Positions 1-5,892 of a stretch of 8,857 nt of DNA are shown here, in pieces; position 1 is the stretch's first letter; the number at the start of each line of letters is the position of its first letter. The notes beneath the pieces were generated by a model. That model was not told the origin of the DNA. It did no database searches and worked only from the letters and a program-made list of their open reading frames with translations. The stretch is from Candidatus Woesearchaeota archaeon. GTDB taxonomy: Archaea; Nanobdellota; Nanobdellia; Woesearchaeales; UBA10200. The stretch spans positions 1 through 8,857 of the forward strand of contig JACPBN010000024.1 of assembly GCA_016180275.1 (NCBI GenBank), written 5' to 3'. A program made the translations under genes and the position numbers.

Positions 1-53
1 TGAGATGAAGTTTTTAGCGTATTAAAATCAGAAAGTTATTAATATAGAAAAGA

Positions 54-120
54 ATATATAAAAACAATAAACCACATATGATACAAGCCATAAAGATACT
101 AATTTAAGACAAAAAGAGGC
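54..120 (+). promoter_or_regulatory. Putative TATA box and ribosome site of the VKOR operon
   Basis: An A/T-rich archaeal TATA-like stretch, ATATATAAA at 54-62, lies about 65 bases before the VKOR start. It would put transcription initiation near 85. AGAGGC at 115-120 is a modest Shine-Dalgarno match seven bases before the ATG. No TTACA-N5-TGTAA operator is visible here, unlike the two promoters at 2573 and 5893. The box is plausible but not distinctive in such AT-rich sequence. Confidence 0.4.
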
Positions 121-126
121 AGTATT

Positions 127-681
127 ATGAGAAAAGGTGTGAAAAATATTAAGAGAAGAGAAAATGCAGACGCAAAAGATATCAAGCAAATATTGCCAGA
201 CAGGTTTAGAAAAAACCTCAAGCTCATAATCATTTTCTCGATAATCGGCATAATTCTTTCGCTTTACCTTACATACCAGCATTACAAGGAAGGCAAGGAT
301 GCATTCTGCCAGGCTTTAGGCGGCGGCTGTGATATTGTCAACAAAAGCACTTACTCTGAGTTAGGCGGCCTGCTCACATTATTTGGAATCGACATCAATT
401 TTCCATTCCCTGTTGCAATAGTTGGATTACTGGGATTCATATTTAATTTAGTTGTTGCAATGATTCTAAGAAAAGAGACAGAATTTGGGATCAAGAACAA
501 GGCATCTCTTCTGAAAGTTATGTTTGCAGCAAACCTGCTAGGATTGATATTTGCAATATTTGTAACTTATGTTGAATATGGAATTTTAGGAGTGCCATGC
601 TATTACTGCGATGCAAGCAAAGTTTCACATACAATCATTTTCATAATCAGCGCAATTAATTTAAAGTATCTTAAAAACTAA
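127..681 (+). CDS. VKOR family membrane protein (disulfide-bond formation)
   Basis: Vitamin K epoxide reductase family protein of 184 aa, expected to pass electrons from extracytoplasmic thiol proteins to a quinone and so create disulfides (DsbB-like role). The family's four cysteines are visible: the loop pair C61 and C68 (CQALGGGC), a following Ser/Thr (S74-T75), and the CxxC pair C158/C161 (PCYYC) near the last helix. Hydrophobic helices at about 32-50, 93-114, 128-150 and 164-178 fit the four-helix VKOR fold. The charged first 30 residues are a cytoplasmic tail. It lacks the C-terminal thioredoxin domain that many bacterial VKORs carry; that domain is instead encoded separately by the next two genes, 29 and 562 bases downstream and on the same strand. 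The start is the ATG behind AGAGGC. Family assignment is strong. The physiological electron acceptor cannot be read from the sequence. Confidence 0.9.
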   Translation: MRKGVKNIKRRENADAKDIKQILPDRFRKNLKLIIIFSIIGIILSLYLTYQHYKEGKDAFCQALGGGCDIVNKSTYSELGGLLTLFGIDINFPFPVAIVGLLGFIFNLVVAMILRKETEFGIKNKASLLKVMFAANLLGLIFAIFVTYVEYGILGVPCYYCDASKVSHTIIFIISAINLKYLKN

Positions 682-710
682 GAATATTAAAAATAAGTAA
701 AGGTGATAAC

Positions 711-1157
711 ATGATAAGAATGATAAGCAATATATTATTTAACAAAAAATTGTATGTTACTGTTCTAGCATTAGCGCTTATTTTCTTGGTTGCATGCAGC
801 TCATATCCATACAAAGTAGAAGAAGTTGACACATTTGCAAAATGCCTGACAGAAAAGGGCGTTAAATACTATGGCGCGTTCTGGTGCTCCAACTGCGCAA
901 AGCAGAACAAGATGCTGGGAACTTCAAAGCAATATATTAACTATATTGAATGTGATCCACGCTGCACAAAGGATGACTCTGGAAAATTGCCAGCATACTG
1001 CGGTGGCAATGTAGGAAATCCTGAGTTATGTATTGAAAAGAAAGTAGAGAAATACCCAGACTTTGAGTTTGCAGATGGCAGCAGATTAGTAGGTGTGCAG
1101 CAGTTTGAGACATTGGCTGCAAAGACAGGCTGCATTGCGCCGCAAAAAGCAAAATAA
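711..1157 (+). CDS. Thioredoxin-like lipoprotein, partner of VKOR (paralogue 1)
   Basis: 148-aa thioredoxin-fold protein anchored outside the membrane. An N-terminal hydrophobic segment (about 13-28) ends in a lipobox, LVAC, with C29 as the likely lipidated residue. The active site is WCSNC (C59, C62), and the cis-proline region is KYP (P116). The block from TFAKCLTEKG through YIECDPRC to GNPELC is the signature of the thioredoxin domain fused to VKOR in cyanobacteria and other bacteria, so this is a split version of that fusion. Between the structural cysteines C81 and C107 there is an insert carrying two more (C85, C97); C45 and C141 are also shared with the next paralogue. The start follows AAAGGTGATAAC, a good ribosome site. 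It is the likely thiol partner of the upstream VKOR, shuttling disulfides to exported proteins, although a reductase fed by CcdA is also possible. Confidence 0.85.
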   Translation: MIRMISNILFNKKLYVTVLALALIFLVACSSYPYKVEEVDTFAKCLTEKGVKYYGAFWCSNCAKQNKMLGTSKQYINYIECDPRCTKDDSGKLPAYCGGNVGNPELCIEKKVEKYPDFEFADGSRLVGVQQFETLAAKTGCIAPQKAK

Positions 1158-1189
1158 TTAGTGCAAGATAATGAAAAGAGGGTAAACAT

Positions 1190-1627
1190 ATGAAAAAAGT
1201 AGGAGTAATTACTTATATTATGCTTTTTGTGTTATCAATTTTTGTTAGTTTTGTTTTTGCCAGCTGTGATCAACCTTCTAATCCTGAAGTGGATAATTTT
1301 GCCAAATGTATTACTGAAAAAGGCGTTACAATGTACGGTGTATTTTGGTGTCCTCATTGCGCAAACCAGAAAAAGATGTTTGGCAGCTCATTTAAGCTGA
1401 TTAATTATGTTGAATGTGATCCTCGGTGTATAAAAGATGAAAATAATAAATTGCCTATTTATTGCAATGGGATGATAGGGAATCCAGAATTATGCAGACA
1501 AAAAAATGTCAAATTATACCCTCATTGGGAATTCAGTGATGGAATAAATGAAGAAGGTGTAATGACATTTGAAGATTTAGCTGCCAAAAGCGGATGTTCT
1601 GCACCAGTAAAAAATAAGAAGAATTAA
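1190..1627 (+). CDS. Thioredoxin-like lipoprotein, partner of VKOR (paralogue 2)
   Basis: 145-aa paralogue of the preceding gene, about 60% identical by eye over the roughly 100-residue domain. The lipobox is FASC (C26). The active site is WCPHC (C54, C57), the form usual in VKOR-linked thioredoxin domains, and the cis-proline is in LYPHW (P111). All eight non-lipobox cysteines of paralogue 1 are kept with the same spacing (C40, C54, C57, C76, C80, C92, C102, C136). The ribosome site is GAGGGTAAACAT before the ATG, 32 bases after the previous stop, so the three genes probably form one transcript. Its codons lean further toward A/T endings (for example TGT for Cys, CCT for Pro) than those of paralogue 1, hinting at a different history or expression level. 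The differing dipeptides (SN against PH) predict different redox potentials. Confidence 0.85.
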   Translation: MKKVGVITYIMLFVLSIFVSFVFASCDQPSNPEVDNFAKCITEKGVTMYGVFWCPHCANQKKMFGSSFKLINYVECDPRCIKDENNKLPIYCNGMIGNPELCRQKNVKLYPHWEFSDGINEEGVMTFEDLAAKSGCSAPVKNKKN

Positions 1628-1640
1628 TAAAGATGACAAT

Positions 1641-1713
1641 GAAGCTCCCAACCGCAGCAAGCTACGGGGTATCTCTAATATAAATAATCAAATCGTTGCA
1701 AGCAACGTGGTAT
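1641..1713 (+). repeat. Pair of REP-like imperfect palindromes
   Basis: Two short stem-loops lie in the gap between the second thioredoxin gene and the CcdA-like gene. The first, 1652-1667, is CCGCAGCAAGCTACGG, with flanking CCC (1647-1649) able to extend the stem to GGGG. The second, 1694-1707, is the perfect palindrome CGTTGCAAGCAACG. Both are centred on GCAAGC and are followed by a GGTAT tail, giving a direct repeat: GCAAGCTACGGGGTAT (1657-1672) against GCAAGCAACGTGGTAT (1698-1713), 14 of 16 identical. A smaller ACCC/GGGT stem follows at 1717-1726. The layout resembles REP/BIME elements mobilised by REP-associated Y1 transposases. No transposase gene is in the window. Termination or mRNA-processing roles are alternatives. 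Confidence 0.55.
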
Positions 1714-1792
1714 TAAACCCAAAGGGTAATAAAAATAAGAGAATAATAACAGAACAACAAGAATAATACATAGATAACAAGAGGTTAAGAAA

Positions 1793-2506
1793 ATGGTAAC
1801 TGAAATATTATTGCCAACATGGACAGTTGTATTTACTACTGCATTAATTGACAGCATAAACCCTTGCGCAATAGGCGTTCTTGTATTATTAGTTACAACA
1901 TTATTGGCTATGCACAAAAACAGGCATAAGATGCTGATGGTTGGCTTAATATATATAACAGCTGTTTTCGTAACATATCTAGCTGCTGGCTTTGGATTAC
2001 TTTTCTTCATACAAAAGCTGAATATTGCACAGCCATTAAGCTGGATTGTCGGCGGCATAGTAATCATTCTTGGCTTGATTGAGATCAAGGATTTTTGGTG
2101 GTATGGTCAGGGCATTTCATTGCAGATTCCTCCAAAAAGAGCTGAGCAGATAAAGAAATGGATGGATCATGTAACTTTTCCAGGCGCAATAATACTCGGC
2201 GCATTTGTTGCTGCAGTTGAGCTTCCATGCACAGGAGGCCCTTATCTGGCAATAACTACTCTACTTGCAAAAATAGGGTTATCTTGGAAAATATTCTGGC
2301 TGCTGGTTGTATATAACTTCATATTTGTGCTTCCATTGATAGTCATACTTGCAATAGTATATTTCGGAATTAACCCAGAAAAAGTCAAGAAGTGGAAAAA
2401 TACACAAAAAAAATGGATGAGATTGTTTATGGGCTTGGTTATGCTTGCACTTGGGGTATTGCTGATCTTGTGGGCAAATGGCACAATTGCATTTAGGCTG
2501 ACTTAA
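1793..2506 (+). CDS. CcdA/DsbD-type transmembrane thiol transporter (variant)
   Basis: 237-aa polytopic membrane protein of the CcdA/DsbD-beta superfamily, which carries reducing equivalents from cytoplasmic thioredoxin to extracytoplasmic thiol proteins. The two membrane cysteines are each followed or preceded by prolines: C25 in SINPCAIG and C146 in ELPCTGGPY. This gives the expected two-half symmetry, with about six helices (about 12-40, 47-74, 82-98, 132-159, 166-192, 209-228). The ELPCTGG form differs from the more typical TPCIGP of the second CcdA-like protein at 5949-6923, so the two are probably not redundant. The start is the ATG six bases after GAGGTT (1781-1786). The gap of 165 bases to the preceding gene contains the palindromes and no clear TATA box, so read-through from the VKOR operon is possible. 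An oligo-T stretch follows the stop. Confidence 0.85.
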   Translation: MVTEILLPTWTVVFTTALIDSINPCAIGVLVLLVTTLLAMHKNRHKMLMVGLIYITAVFVTYLAAGFGLLFFIQKLNIAQPLSWIVGGIVIILGLIEIKDFWWYGQGISLQIPPKRAEQIKKWMDHVTFPGAIILGAFVAAVELPCTGGPYLAITTLLAKIGLSWKIFWLLVVYNFIFVLPLIVILAIVYFGINPEKVKKWKNTQKKWMRLFMGLVMLALGVLLILWANGTIAFRLT

Positions 2507-2507
2507 A

Positions 2508-2526
2508 TTTATCTTATTTTGTTTTT
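2508..2526 (+). terminator. T-rich putative transcription end after the CcdA-like gene
   Basis: The stop codon is followed directly by a run of T-rich sequence with a TTTT and a TTTTT block. Archaeal RNA polymerase can terminate at such tracts without a hairpin. The new TATA box at 2573 also argues for a transcript boundary here. Confidence 0.45.
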
Positions 2527-2572
2527 AATGAATAAGACCATGGCCCAACATATATTTTCTTTTTTGCAAACA

Positions 2573-2601
2573 TTTATATATTAGTGTTACATTTCTTGTA
2601 A
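2573..2601 (+). promoter_or_regulatory. TATA box with TTACA-N5-TGTAA operator, Met-rich/cupredoxin operon
   Basis: The octamer TTTATATA (2573-2580) is preceded by the A-rich GCAAACA, resembling a TFB recognition element. The interrupted palindrome TTACATTTCTTGTAA follows at 2587-2601. With initiation expected about 27 bases after the TATA centre (near 2604), the palindrome fills the space between TATA box and start site, where a bound repressor would block polymerase. The half-sites TTACA/TGTAA are the same as those in the ccdA promoter at 5917-5931 and match the half-sites of BlaI/MecI/CopY operators (TACAnnTGTA), though with five rather than two central bases. The nearby repressor gene (5368-5739) is the obvious candidate binder. 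Confidence 0.65.
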
Positions 2602-2674
2602 AGCTTTAAGTTTGCAGCAGTTTTTTTCATAAATATGAAAGAGAAAGAGTAGTAAGTAACAGAGGCGAGCATAA

Positions 2675-3379
2675 ATGAAAAAACAGAAATTTTCAGAAGA
2701 AAGGCATATGCTGATCACCAGCAGCTATACTCTTGCAGCGTTTATTTTAATTTCAGCAATATATTACTTTCTTCCTTCCAATTACAGATTGCTATCAACT
2801 AATTACATGATTAAAAACTCACAGTATGCAATCTATCTGATCTTAACTGCCATCTTAAGCGCAGGCCTGATGCACTACATCTATGATTACTACAAATCCA
2901 TGTCCTGCATGATAGGGATGATGGTAGGCATGACTGTTGGAATGATCTCTGGATTGATGGTTGGATATCATATCTCATTAACAAATGGGATGTTCACAGG
3001 CACAGTTTCTGGGATGCTAGTTGGCATCTTAGTAGGAGTTGTTGCTGGTAGATTATCTGGCATAATGGCAGTCATGGAAGGATTCATGGCAGGCGTCATG
3101 GGAGGACAGATGGGTTCAATGCTCGGAACAATGATGCGATATGAAAATCTTACAGTGTTTAATCCATTTTTATTTGTAATATATGCAGCATTAATTGTTG
3201 GGTTTGTGTATTTAGTCTATACAGAGACAAGAAAATACAGCATTGAAGCAGAATCTCATCCAGATAATATTGAGAGAATTGAGAGGCATAAGCTGCCATT
3301 TGTGATTTGCACTGTTGCAATTGCATTGATCTTATTTTGGGTGATAGCTTATGGCCCTAGAAGCGGGTTTTTGATTTGA
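2675..3379 (+). CDS. Met/Gly-rich multi-pass membrane protein, probable copper-related
   Basis: 234-aa integral membrane protein that I cannot assign to a named family. Hydrophobic segments lie at about 15-33, 50-70, 79-100, 106-125, 128-152, 162-182 and 208-226. The central part is extraordinary: between residues 76 and 154 there are 17 methionines, mostly on a glycine-spaced pattern (MSCMIGMMVGMTVGM, then VMGGQMGSMLGTMM), with C78 and the acidic E135 in MEGFMAG. The repeated GxxxG/GMxxGM spacing would pack helices tightly and line them with thioethers, which suits Cu(I) or Ag(I). Proteins with this Met/Gly pattern are, as I recall, often found beside small cupredoxins, and here a cupredoxin lipoprotein starts 10 bases downstream. 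The start is the ATG after GAGGCGAG. Its promoter carries the TTACA-N5-TGTAA operator. Copper handling is an inference; a structural membrane protein is the alternative. Confidence 0.75.
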   Translation: MKKQKFSEERHMLITSSYTLAAFILISAIYYFLPSNYRLLSTNYMIKNSQYAIYLILTAILSAGLMHYIYDYYKSMSCMIGMMVGMTVGMISGLMVGYHISLTNGMFTGTVSGMLVGILVGVVAGRLSGIMAVMEGFMAGVMGGQMGSMLGTMMRYENLTVFNPFLFVIYAALIVGFVYLVYTETRKYSIEAESHPDNIERIERHKLPFVICTVAIALILFWVIAYGPRSGFLI

Positions 3380-3389
3380 GGTTAAAATC

Positions 3390-3848
3390 ATGAAAACAGA
3401 TAAAAATAACAGAATAAGTAGATTATCAATACTAACATTTTTGATAATATCAGCCATATTAATGCTTAGCTCGTGCTCAAGTAATGCTGCACAACAAAAA
3501 CCTAAGATAGGCAATCCTTACTTGCAAAAATTAGCTGATGAGAAGAATTCAGCGCCTGTTGCAGCTATAATAAAAGACGGCATCCAGCAGATTGACATGA
3601 ACATATACAGTGACAGGTATGAGCCAAGCGTCATTAAATTAAAGAAAGGCCTTCCTGCAAAATTTAACATCAAGAGTATAGACAATTTTGGCTGCGGCAG
3701 GACTTTGGTAATGCCAAGCATAAAAGTCTATAAAGAACTGCCTGAGAACGGAGAAGTTGTTCTTGAGGCACTGCCAGATAAAGTTGGAGAAGGCCCAATA
3801 ACCTGCAGCATGGGTATGTTTTCAGGCAAGGTTATCGTTGAGGAATAG
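3390..3848 (+). CDS. Cupredoxin-like lipoprotein with Cys/Met ligands
   Basis: 152-aa exported protein. A signal segment at about 11-27 ends in the lipobox LSSC (C29), followed by a flexible linker to about residue 60. Residues about 64-151 form a cupredoxin_1-type beta sandwich with the characteristic run YEPSVIKLKKGLPAKF, a Cys loop (NFGCGRT, C102), a following MPS (M108) and the closing strand TCSMGMFSGKVIV (C139, M141, M143). The whole protein contains no histidine, so a classical blue-copper site (His2-Cys-Met) is impossible. The available ligands are thiol and thioether, favouring Cu(I) binding or transfer over electron transfer. It follows the Met-rich membrane protein by 10 bases with ribosome site GAGGTT, so the two are co-transcribed and probably co-functional. 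The fold is well supported; the exact metal is inferred. Confidence 0.85.
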   Translation: MKTDKNNRISRLSILTFLIISAILMLSSCSSNAAQQKPKIGNPYLQKLADEKNSAPVAAIIKDGIQQIDMNIYSDRYEPSVIKLKKGLPAKFNIKSIDNFGCGRTLVMPSIKVYKELPENGEVVLEALPDKVGEGPITCSMGMFSGKVIVEE

Positions 3849-3857
3849 AAATATTTT

Positions 3858-4199
3858 TCATCCAAAACCATCCGCGCCAATTGTAATCAAGATATGTTTT
3901 ATCTCATCAATTGTTTTTTGCTGATGATTTTTGTCAGACATTCTCACAAATTTTAATAGTAGGTCTGTAAGCTCTTTTTTATCAAGGCATTTAAGCTTAT
4001 ATCCATCTGTGATAAAATAGAATCTGAAGTTTTTGTATTTTAGCTCTTTGATCACTATGCCGCCTATAGTGCCAAGGAGTTTTCCTTTAGATGGAGAAGT
4101 TTCAAGTGATTTTAAATATTGCAAAACCTCTACGCTTTCTTGCTTGAATTTTTTATCGATTTCTTCAGAGAGAGAATCAACAATTTCTACTTTTGCCAT
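3858..4199 (-). CDS. RelE/HigB-like toxin of a type II toxin-antitoxin pair
   Basis: 113-aa basic protein without membrane segments. The pattern of two N-terminal helices rich in Lys/Glu (SEEIDKKFKQESVEVLQYLK), then GKLLGTIGGIVIKELKYKNFRFYF, a beta hairpin (ITDGYKLKCL) and KFVRMSDKNHQQKTIDEIK matches small RelE-superfamily ribosome-associated or mRNA-cleaving toxins seen in archaea. Arg59 in the NFRFYF strand and the R86-K90-K95 cluster are candidate catalytic or RNA-binding residues. Its ATG overlaps the end of the antitoxin gene by 13 bases (ATGGCAAAAGTAG), which implies translational coupling. It converges on the cupredoxin gene with only 9 bases between the stops. The family call is by pattern. 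Toxicity and target are not visible. Confidence 0.7.
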   Translation of the reverse strand: MAKVEIVDSLSEEIDKKFKQESVEVLQYLKSLETSPSKGKLLGTIGGIVIKELKYKNFRFYFITDGYKLKCLDKKELTDLLLKFVRMSDKNHQQKTIDEIKHILITIGADGFG

Positions 4200-4396
4200 T
4201 TAGCTTTAGCTCTTCTTATCGCTTCGTCTATAGGGATAGTGTTATGAGATGATAACAAGAATTCCCTTAACTGCGTTTTTACAGCCAGTTCATAAATTCT
4301 TCTGATTATATTGTCATAAGTATCTTCCTTTGTGCCAAATGTGCCTAACATTCGCTTTGTTTCAGTGCTTAGCTGGATTGTAGTTGTAGTGGTCAT
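4187..4396 (-). CDS. Antitoxin of the type II pair (archaeal ribbon-helix-helix-like)
   Basis: 69-aa protein beginning with a poly-Thr strand, TTTTTIQLSTETKRML, followed by KEDTYDNIIRRIYELAV. This is the usual form of short archaeal antitoxins of the VapB/DUF7557-like group: an N-terminal beta strand and a DNA-binding helix pair. The C-terminal part (REFLLSSHNTIPIDEAIRRAKAKWQK) is the likely toxin-wrapping tail. It is transcribed first and overlaps the toxin gene by 13 bases. The start codon lies two bases from the expected transcription start and has no ribosome site, so the mRNA is probably leaderless or nearly so. The upstream inverted repeat is a candidate site for autoregulation. Confidence 0.75.
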   Translation of the reverse strand: MTTTTTIQLSTETKRMLGTFGTKEDTYDNIIRRIYELAVKTQLREFLLSSHNTIPIDEAIRRAKAKWQK

Positions 4397-4397
4397 T

Positions 4398-4430
4398 CTA
4401 TAGCCCTTATAGCAGCTATAGTATATAAGC
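4398..4430 (-). promoter_or_regulatory. TA-pair promoter with CTATAGC/GCTATAG inverted repeat
   Basis: Read on the minus strand, a TATA-like CTTATATAC falls at about 4422-4430, so initiation is expected near 4398, next to the antitoxin ATG (4396). Between them lies an inverted repeat with perfect 7-base arms, CTATAGC (4398-4404) and GCTATAG (4415-4421), and a third TATAG in the centre (4410-4412 region). The repeat touches both the TATA box and the start codon, as expected for the operator of an autoregulated toxin-antitoxin operon. Confidence 0.55.
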
Positions 4431-4510
4431 TTTGTGGTTTTTTAAGCAAATTCCCTAATGTCACATAACCACTGCTTCATGTATTACTATCACAAGAACA
4501 AGTAAAAGAT

Positions 4511-5278
4511 CTAATTAAATTTCCCAAACTCTTCCACTTTCATCTTAGCATTGACAAGATGCTTTGCCTTTTTCTGATACTCCAGAACAACAGAATCTGC
4601 ATTGCATTCGTGTTCATCTAATTGATTAGCTATCCTAGTGCTGCCAAACATTGCCAACGGACTAAGTCGCTTAAATAGCATAAATGAGAATTTTAATACA
4701 GAGGAATTATTTTTAATATGTCCTAGTTCGTGCAGCAACACTGCATGAAGCTCTTTCTTGCTAAGAAGCTCAATCATGCCAAGCGAGATAAATATTTTGC
4801 CCTTAAACAGATTAAATGAAAATGCCTCTGGCTTCTGTGAATCAAGGACATAAATTTTAGGGGTCTTAATAGCAAGCTTATTCGAATATTTTCTGACAAA
4901 ATTAACAATTGCTCCTGCATTCTCCAATGTTGCAACACTTGACTTTCTGGTATATCGATTTAAAAACAGGAACGGAGCAATCACTGATACAAGAACTGAA
5001 GCTAATAGCGCAGTAAGCAGCAGCATGATAAAGACTGCCTTTGTCTTTTCGCACTGGCTAAAGAATGACTGGCATCCTCGGAAAAAGAAATAATAGATTA
5101 CAGGAAAAACTAAAAAGAATATGTGCGCATAGATAACAGCAAGCTTTTGTTTTGTAGACAATGCCTTTCTGACAAGCACAATAAACAAAACCAAAGCAAT
5201 AAGAAATGAACTTATAATTATAGTAAGATTTTTCGGATTTTCAATAAATGTTGCCATACAGCTTGTGCATGCTCCCAT
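4511..5278 (-). CDS. M48/M56-like membrane zinc metalloprotease
   Basis: 255-aa membrane-bound peptidase. Helices at about 18-36, 45-66 and 82-106 precede a cytoplasm-facing catalytic domain. The zinc motif HELGH (H183, E184, H187) lies in a helix starting at KKELHAVLLHE, and a probable third ligand, E224, is in DEHECNAD, the ExxAD form of M48 (HtpX/Ste24-like) enzymes. The preceding KIYVLDSQKPEAFSFNLFKGKIFIS strand region is typical of the family. It ends soon after the third ligand, so it is short. Unusual cysteines sit at C4 and C7 (ACTSC) and at C69 and C76 in the loop after helix 2, possibly a redox- or metal-sensing element. Next to a BlaI-like repressor it echoes the BlaR1/BlaI pair, but there is no penicillin-binding sensor domain. 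The start follows GAGGGT. Protease class is strong; a signalling role is inferred. Confidence 0.85.
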   Translation of the reverse strand: MGACTSCMATFIENPKNLTIIISSFLIALVLFIVLVRKALSTKQKLAVIYAHIFFLVFPVIYYFFFRGCQSFFSQCEKTKAVFIMLLLTALLASVLVSVIAPFLFLNRYTRKSSVATLENAGAIVNFVRKYSNKLAIKTPKIYVLDSQKPEAFSFNLFKGKIFISLGMIELLSKKELHAVLLHELGHIKNNSSVLKFSFMLFKRLSPLAMFGSTRIANQLDEHECNADSVVLEYQKKAKHLVNAKMKVEEFGKFN

Positions 5279-5284
5279 GATTCT

Positions 5285-5322
5285 ACCCTCGAATGTTATA
5301 TAATGTATAGTCCATATATAAA
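5285..5322 (-). promoter_or_regulatory. Promoter and ribosome site of the M48 protease gene
   Basis: On the minus strand the octamer TTTATATA (5315-5322) is followed by a short leader and GAGGGT (5285-5290) six bases before the ATG at 5278. Initiation is expected near 5292, giving a leader of about 14 bases. The protease therefore has its own promoter in the 89-base gap after the repressor gene and can be expressed apart from it. Only a degraded resemblance to TTACA-N5-TGTAA is present, so I do not call an operator. Confidence 0.6.
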
Positions 5323-5367
5323 CATTGCTTTAAAAAACAGATAAAAATGCTTATGATAAGATAATGA

Positions 5368-5739
5368 CTATGGCTGCTTTCTCTTGCTGAACCTTTCATT
5401 AAAATAGCTCACTGCAGTATTCCCAAACTGGTTGATCAGCTTATTGACAGCAGTATCGATTATCTGCGCATCAAATTCCTGCTTTGTCTGCTTTGGCGTA
5501 TATAGGTATCTCAATCCACCTCTTGCTGTTTCAATCTTTCTCTCGACAATGCTTCGTTCATGCAATCTGTCAAGGATAACAGCAACAGAAGTCAATGCTA
5601 CCTTTCTTTTGCCTTTTAATTTCTCATAAATCTCCCTTACACGCAGGCTTTTATCTGGCCAAAGAATATTCAGCACATCATTCTCTAATGGGCTTAATAT
5701 TGTCTCATAATCATTTGTCAATACTTTTACTTCTTTCAT
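5368..5739 (-). CDS. BlaI/MecI/CopY-family winged-helix repressor
   Basis: 123-aa transcriptional regulator of the penicillinase-repressor family. The winged helix spans about residues 16-85: LSPLENDVLNILWPDKSLRV opens it, VREIYEKLKGKRKVALTSV leads into the recognition helix (ALTSVAVILDRLHERSIV), and RKIETARGGLRYLYTPK is the wing. Residues 88-117 (KQEFDAQIIDTAVNKLINQFGNTAVSYF) form the helical dimer domain that in BlaI and MecI holds the protease cleavage site. Family members control beta-lactamase or, as CopY, copper efflux. With a cupredoxin and Met-rich operon nearby and no beta-lactamase, the CopY-like role fits better. There is no C-terminal CxCx4-5CxC copper hook, so metal sensing, if any, must be indirect. 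Ribosome site AAGGTGAAACC. It is divergent from ccdA, whose promoter holds likely operators. Confidence 0.88.
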   Translation of the reverse strand: MKEVKVLTNDYETILSPLENDVLNILWPDKSLRVREIYEKLKGKRKVALTSVAVILDRLHERSIVERKIETARGGLRYLYTPKQTKQEFDAQIIDTAVNKLINQFGNTAVSYFNERFSKRKQP

Positions 5740-5846
5740 GGTTTCACCTTATAAGATATGCAATAAAAGTAATCGCATACCTATTTTAGATCTCACTCTT
5801 TTTTAGTATAAAAACAATCAAATTTAGAGGTATAAAGCACTCCTTG

Positions 5847-5880
5847 TTTATATACTTTACTATTTTTGTAAAACTTTACA
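5847..5880 (+). promoter_or_regulatory. Distal TATA box and TGTAAA-AC-TTTACA palindrome upstream of ccdA
   Basis: TTTATATA (5847-5854) is followed by the palindrome TGTAAAACTTTACA (5867-5880), six-base arms around AC. With initiation expected near 5878 the palindrome would cover the start site. The arms use the same TGTAA and TTACA half-sites as the other operators but in the opposite (everted) order. The box is in canonical orientation for the plus strand, making it a second, distal promoter for ccdA. It could instead serve the divergent repressor gene, whose own promoter is not clear: minus-strand TATA-like sequences occur at 5806-5813 and 5829-5836. Confidence 0.5.
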
Positions 5881-5892
5881 CAAAACAAAAGG

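Noticed and set aside
1..126. Tail of an upstream gene at the window start
   Set aside because: A TGA is present at the first bases, but there is no coding context to decide on a frame, and the rest is AT-rich promoter-like sequence.
1313..1323. TTACAATGTAC inside the second thioredoxin gene as an operator
   Set aside because: It is coding sequence for a conserved peptide (GVTMYG) and has the wrong spacing.
1675..2088. Long minus-strand open frame across the CcdA-like gene
   Set aside because: It lies opposite a strong CcdA-type gene with conserved motifs; it has no family signature and no sensible ribosome site.
4511..5739. Beta-lactam resistance sensor and repressor (BlaR1/BlaI)
   Set aside because: The protease has no penicillin-binding domain and no beta-lactamase or PBP2a-like gene is nearby; the repressor family also controls copper genes.
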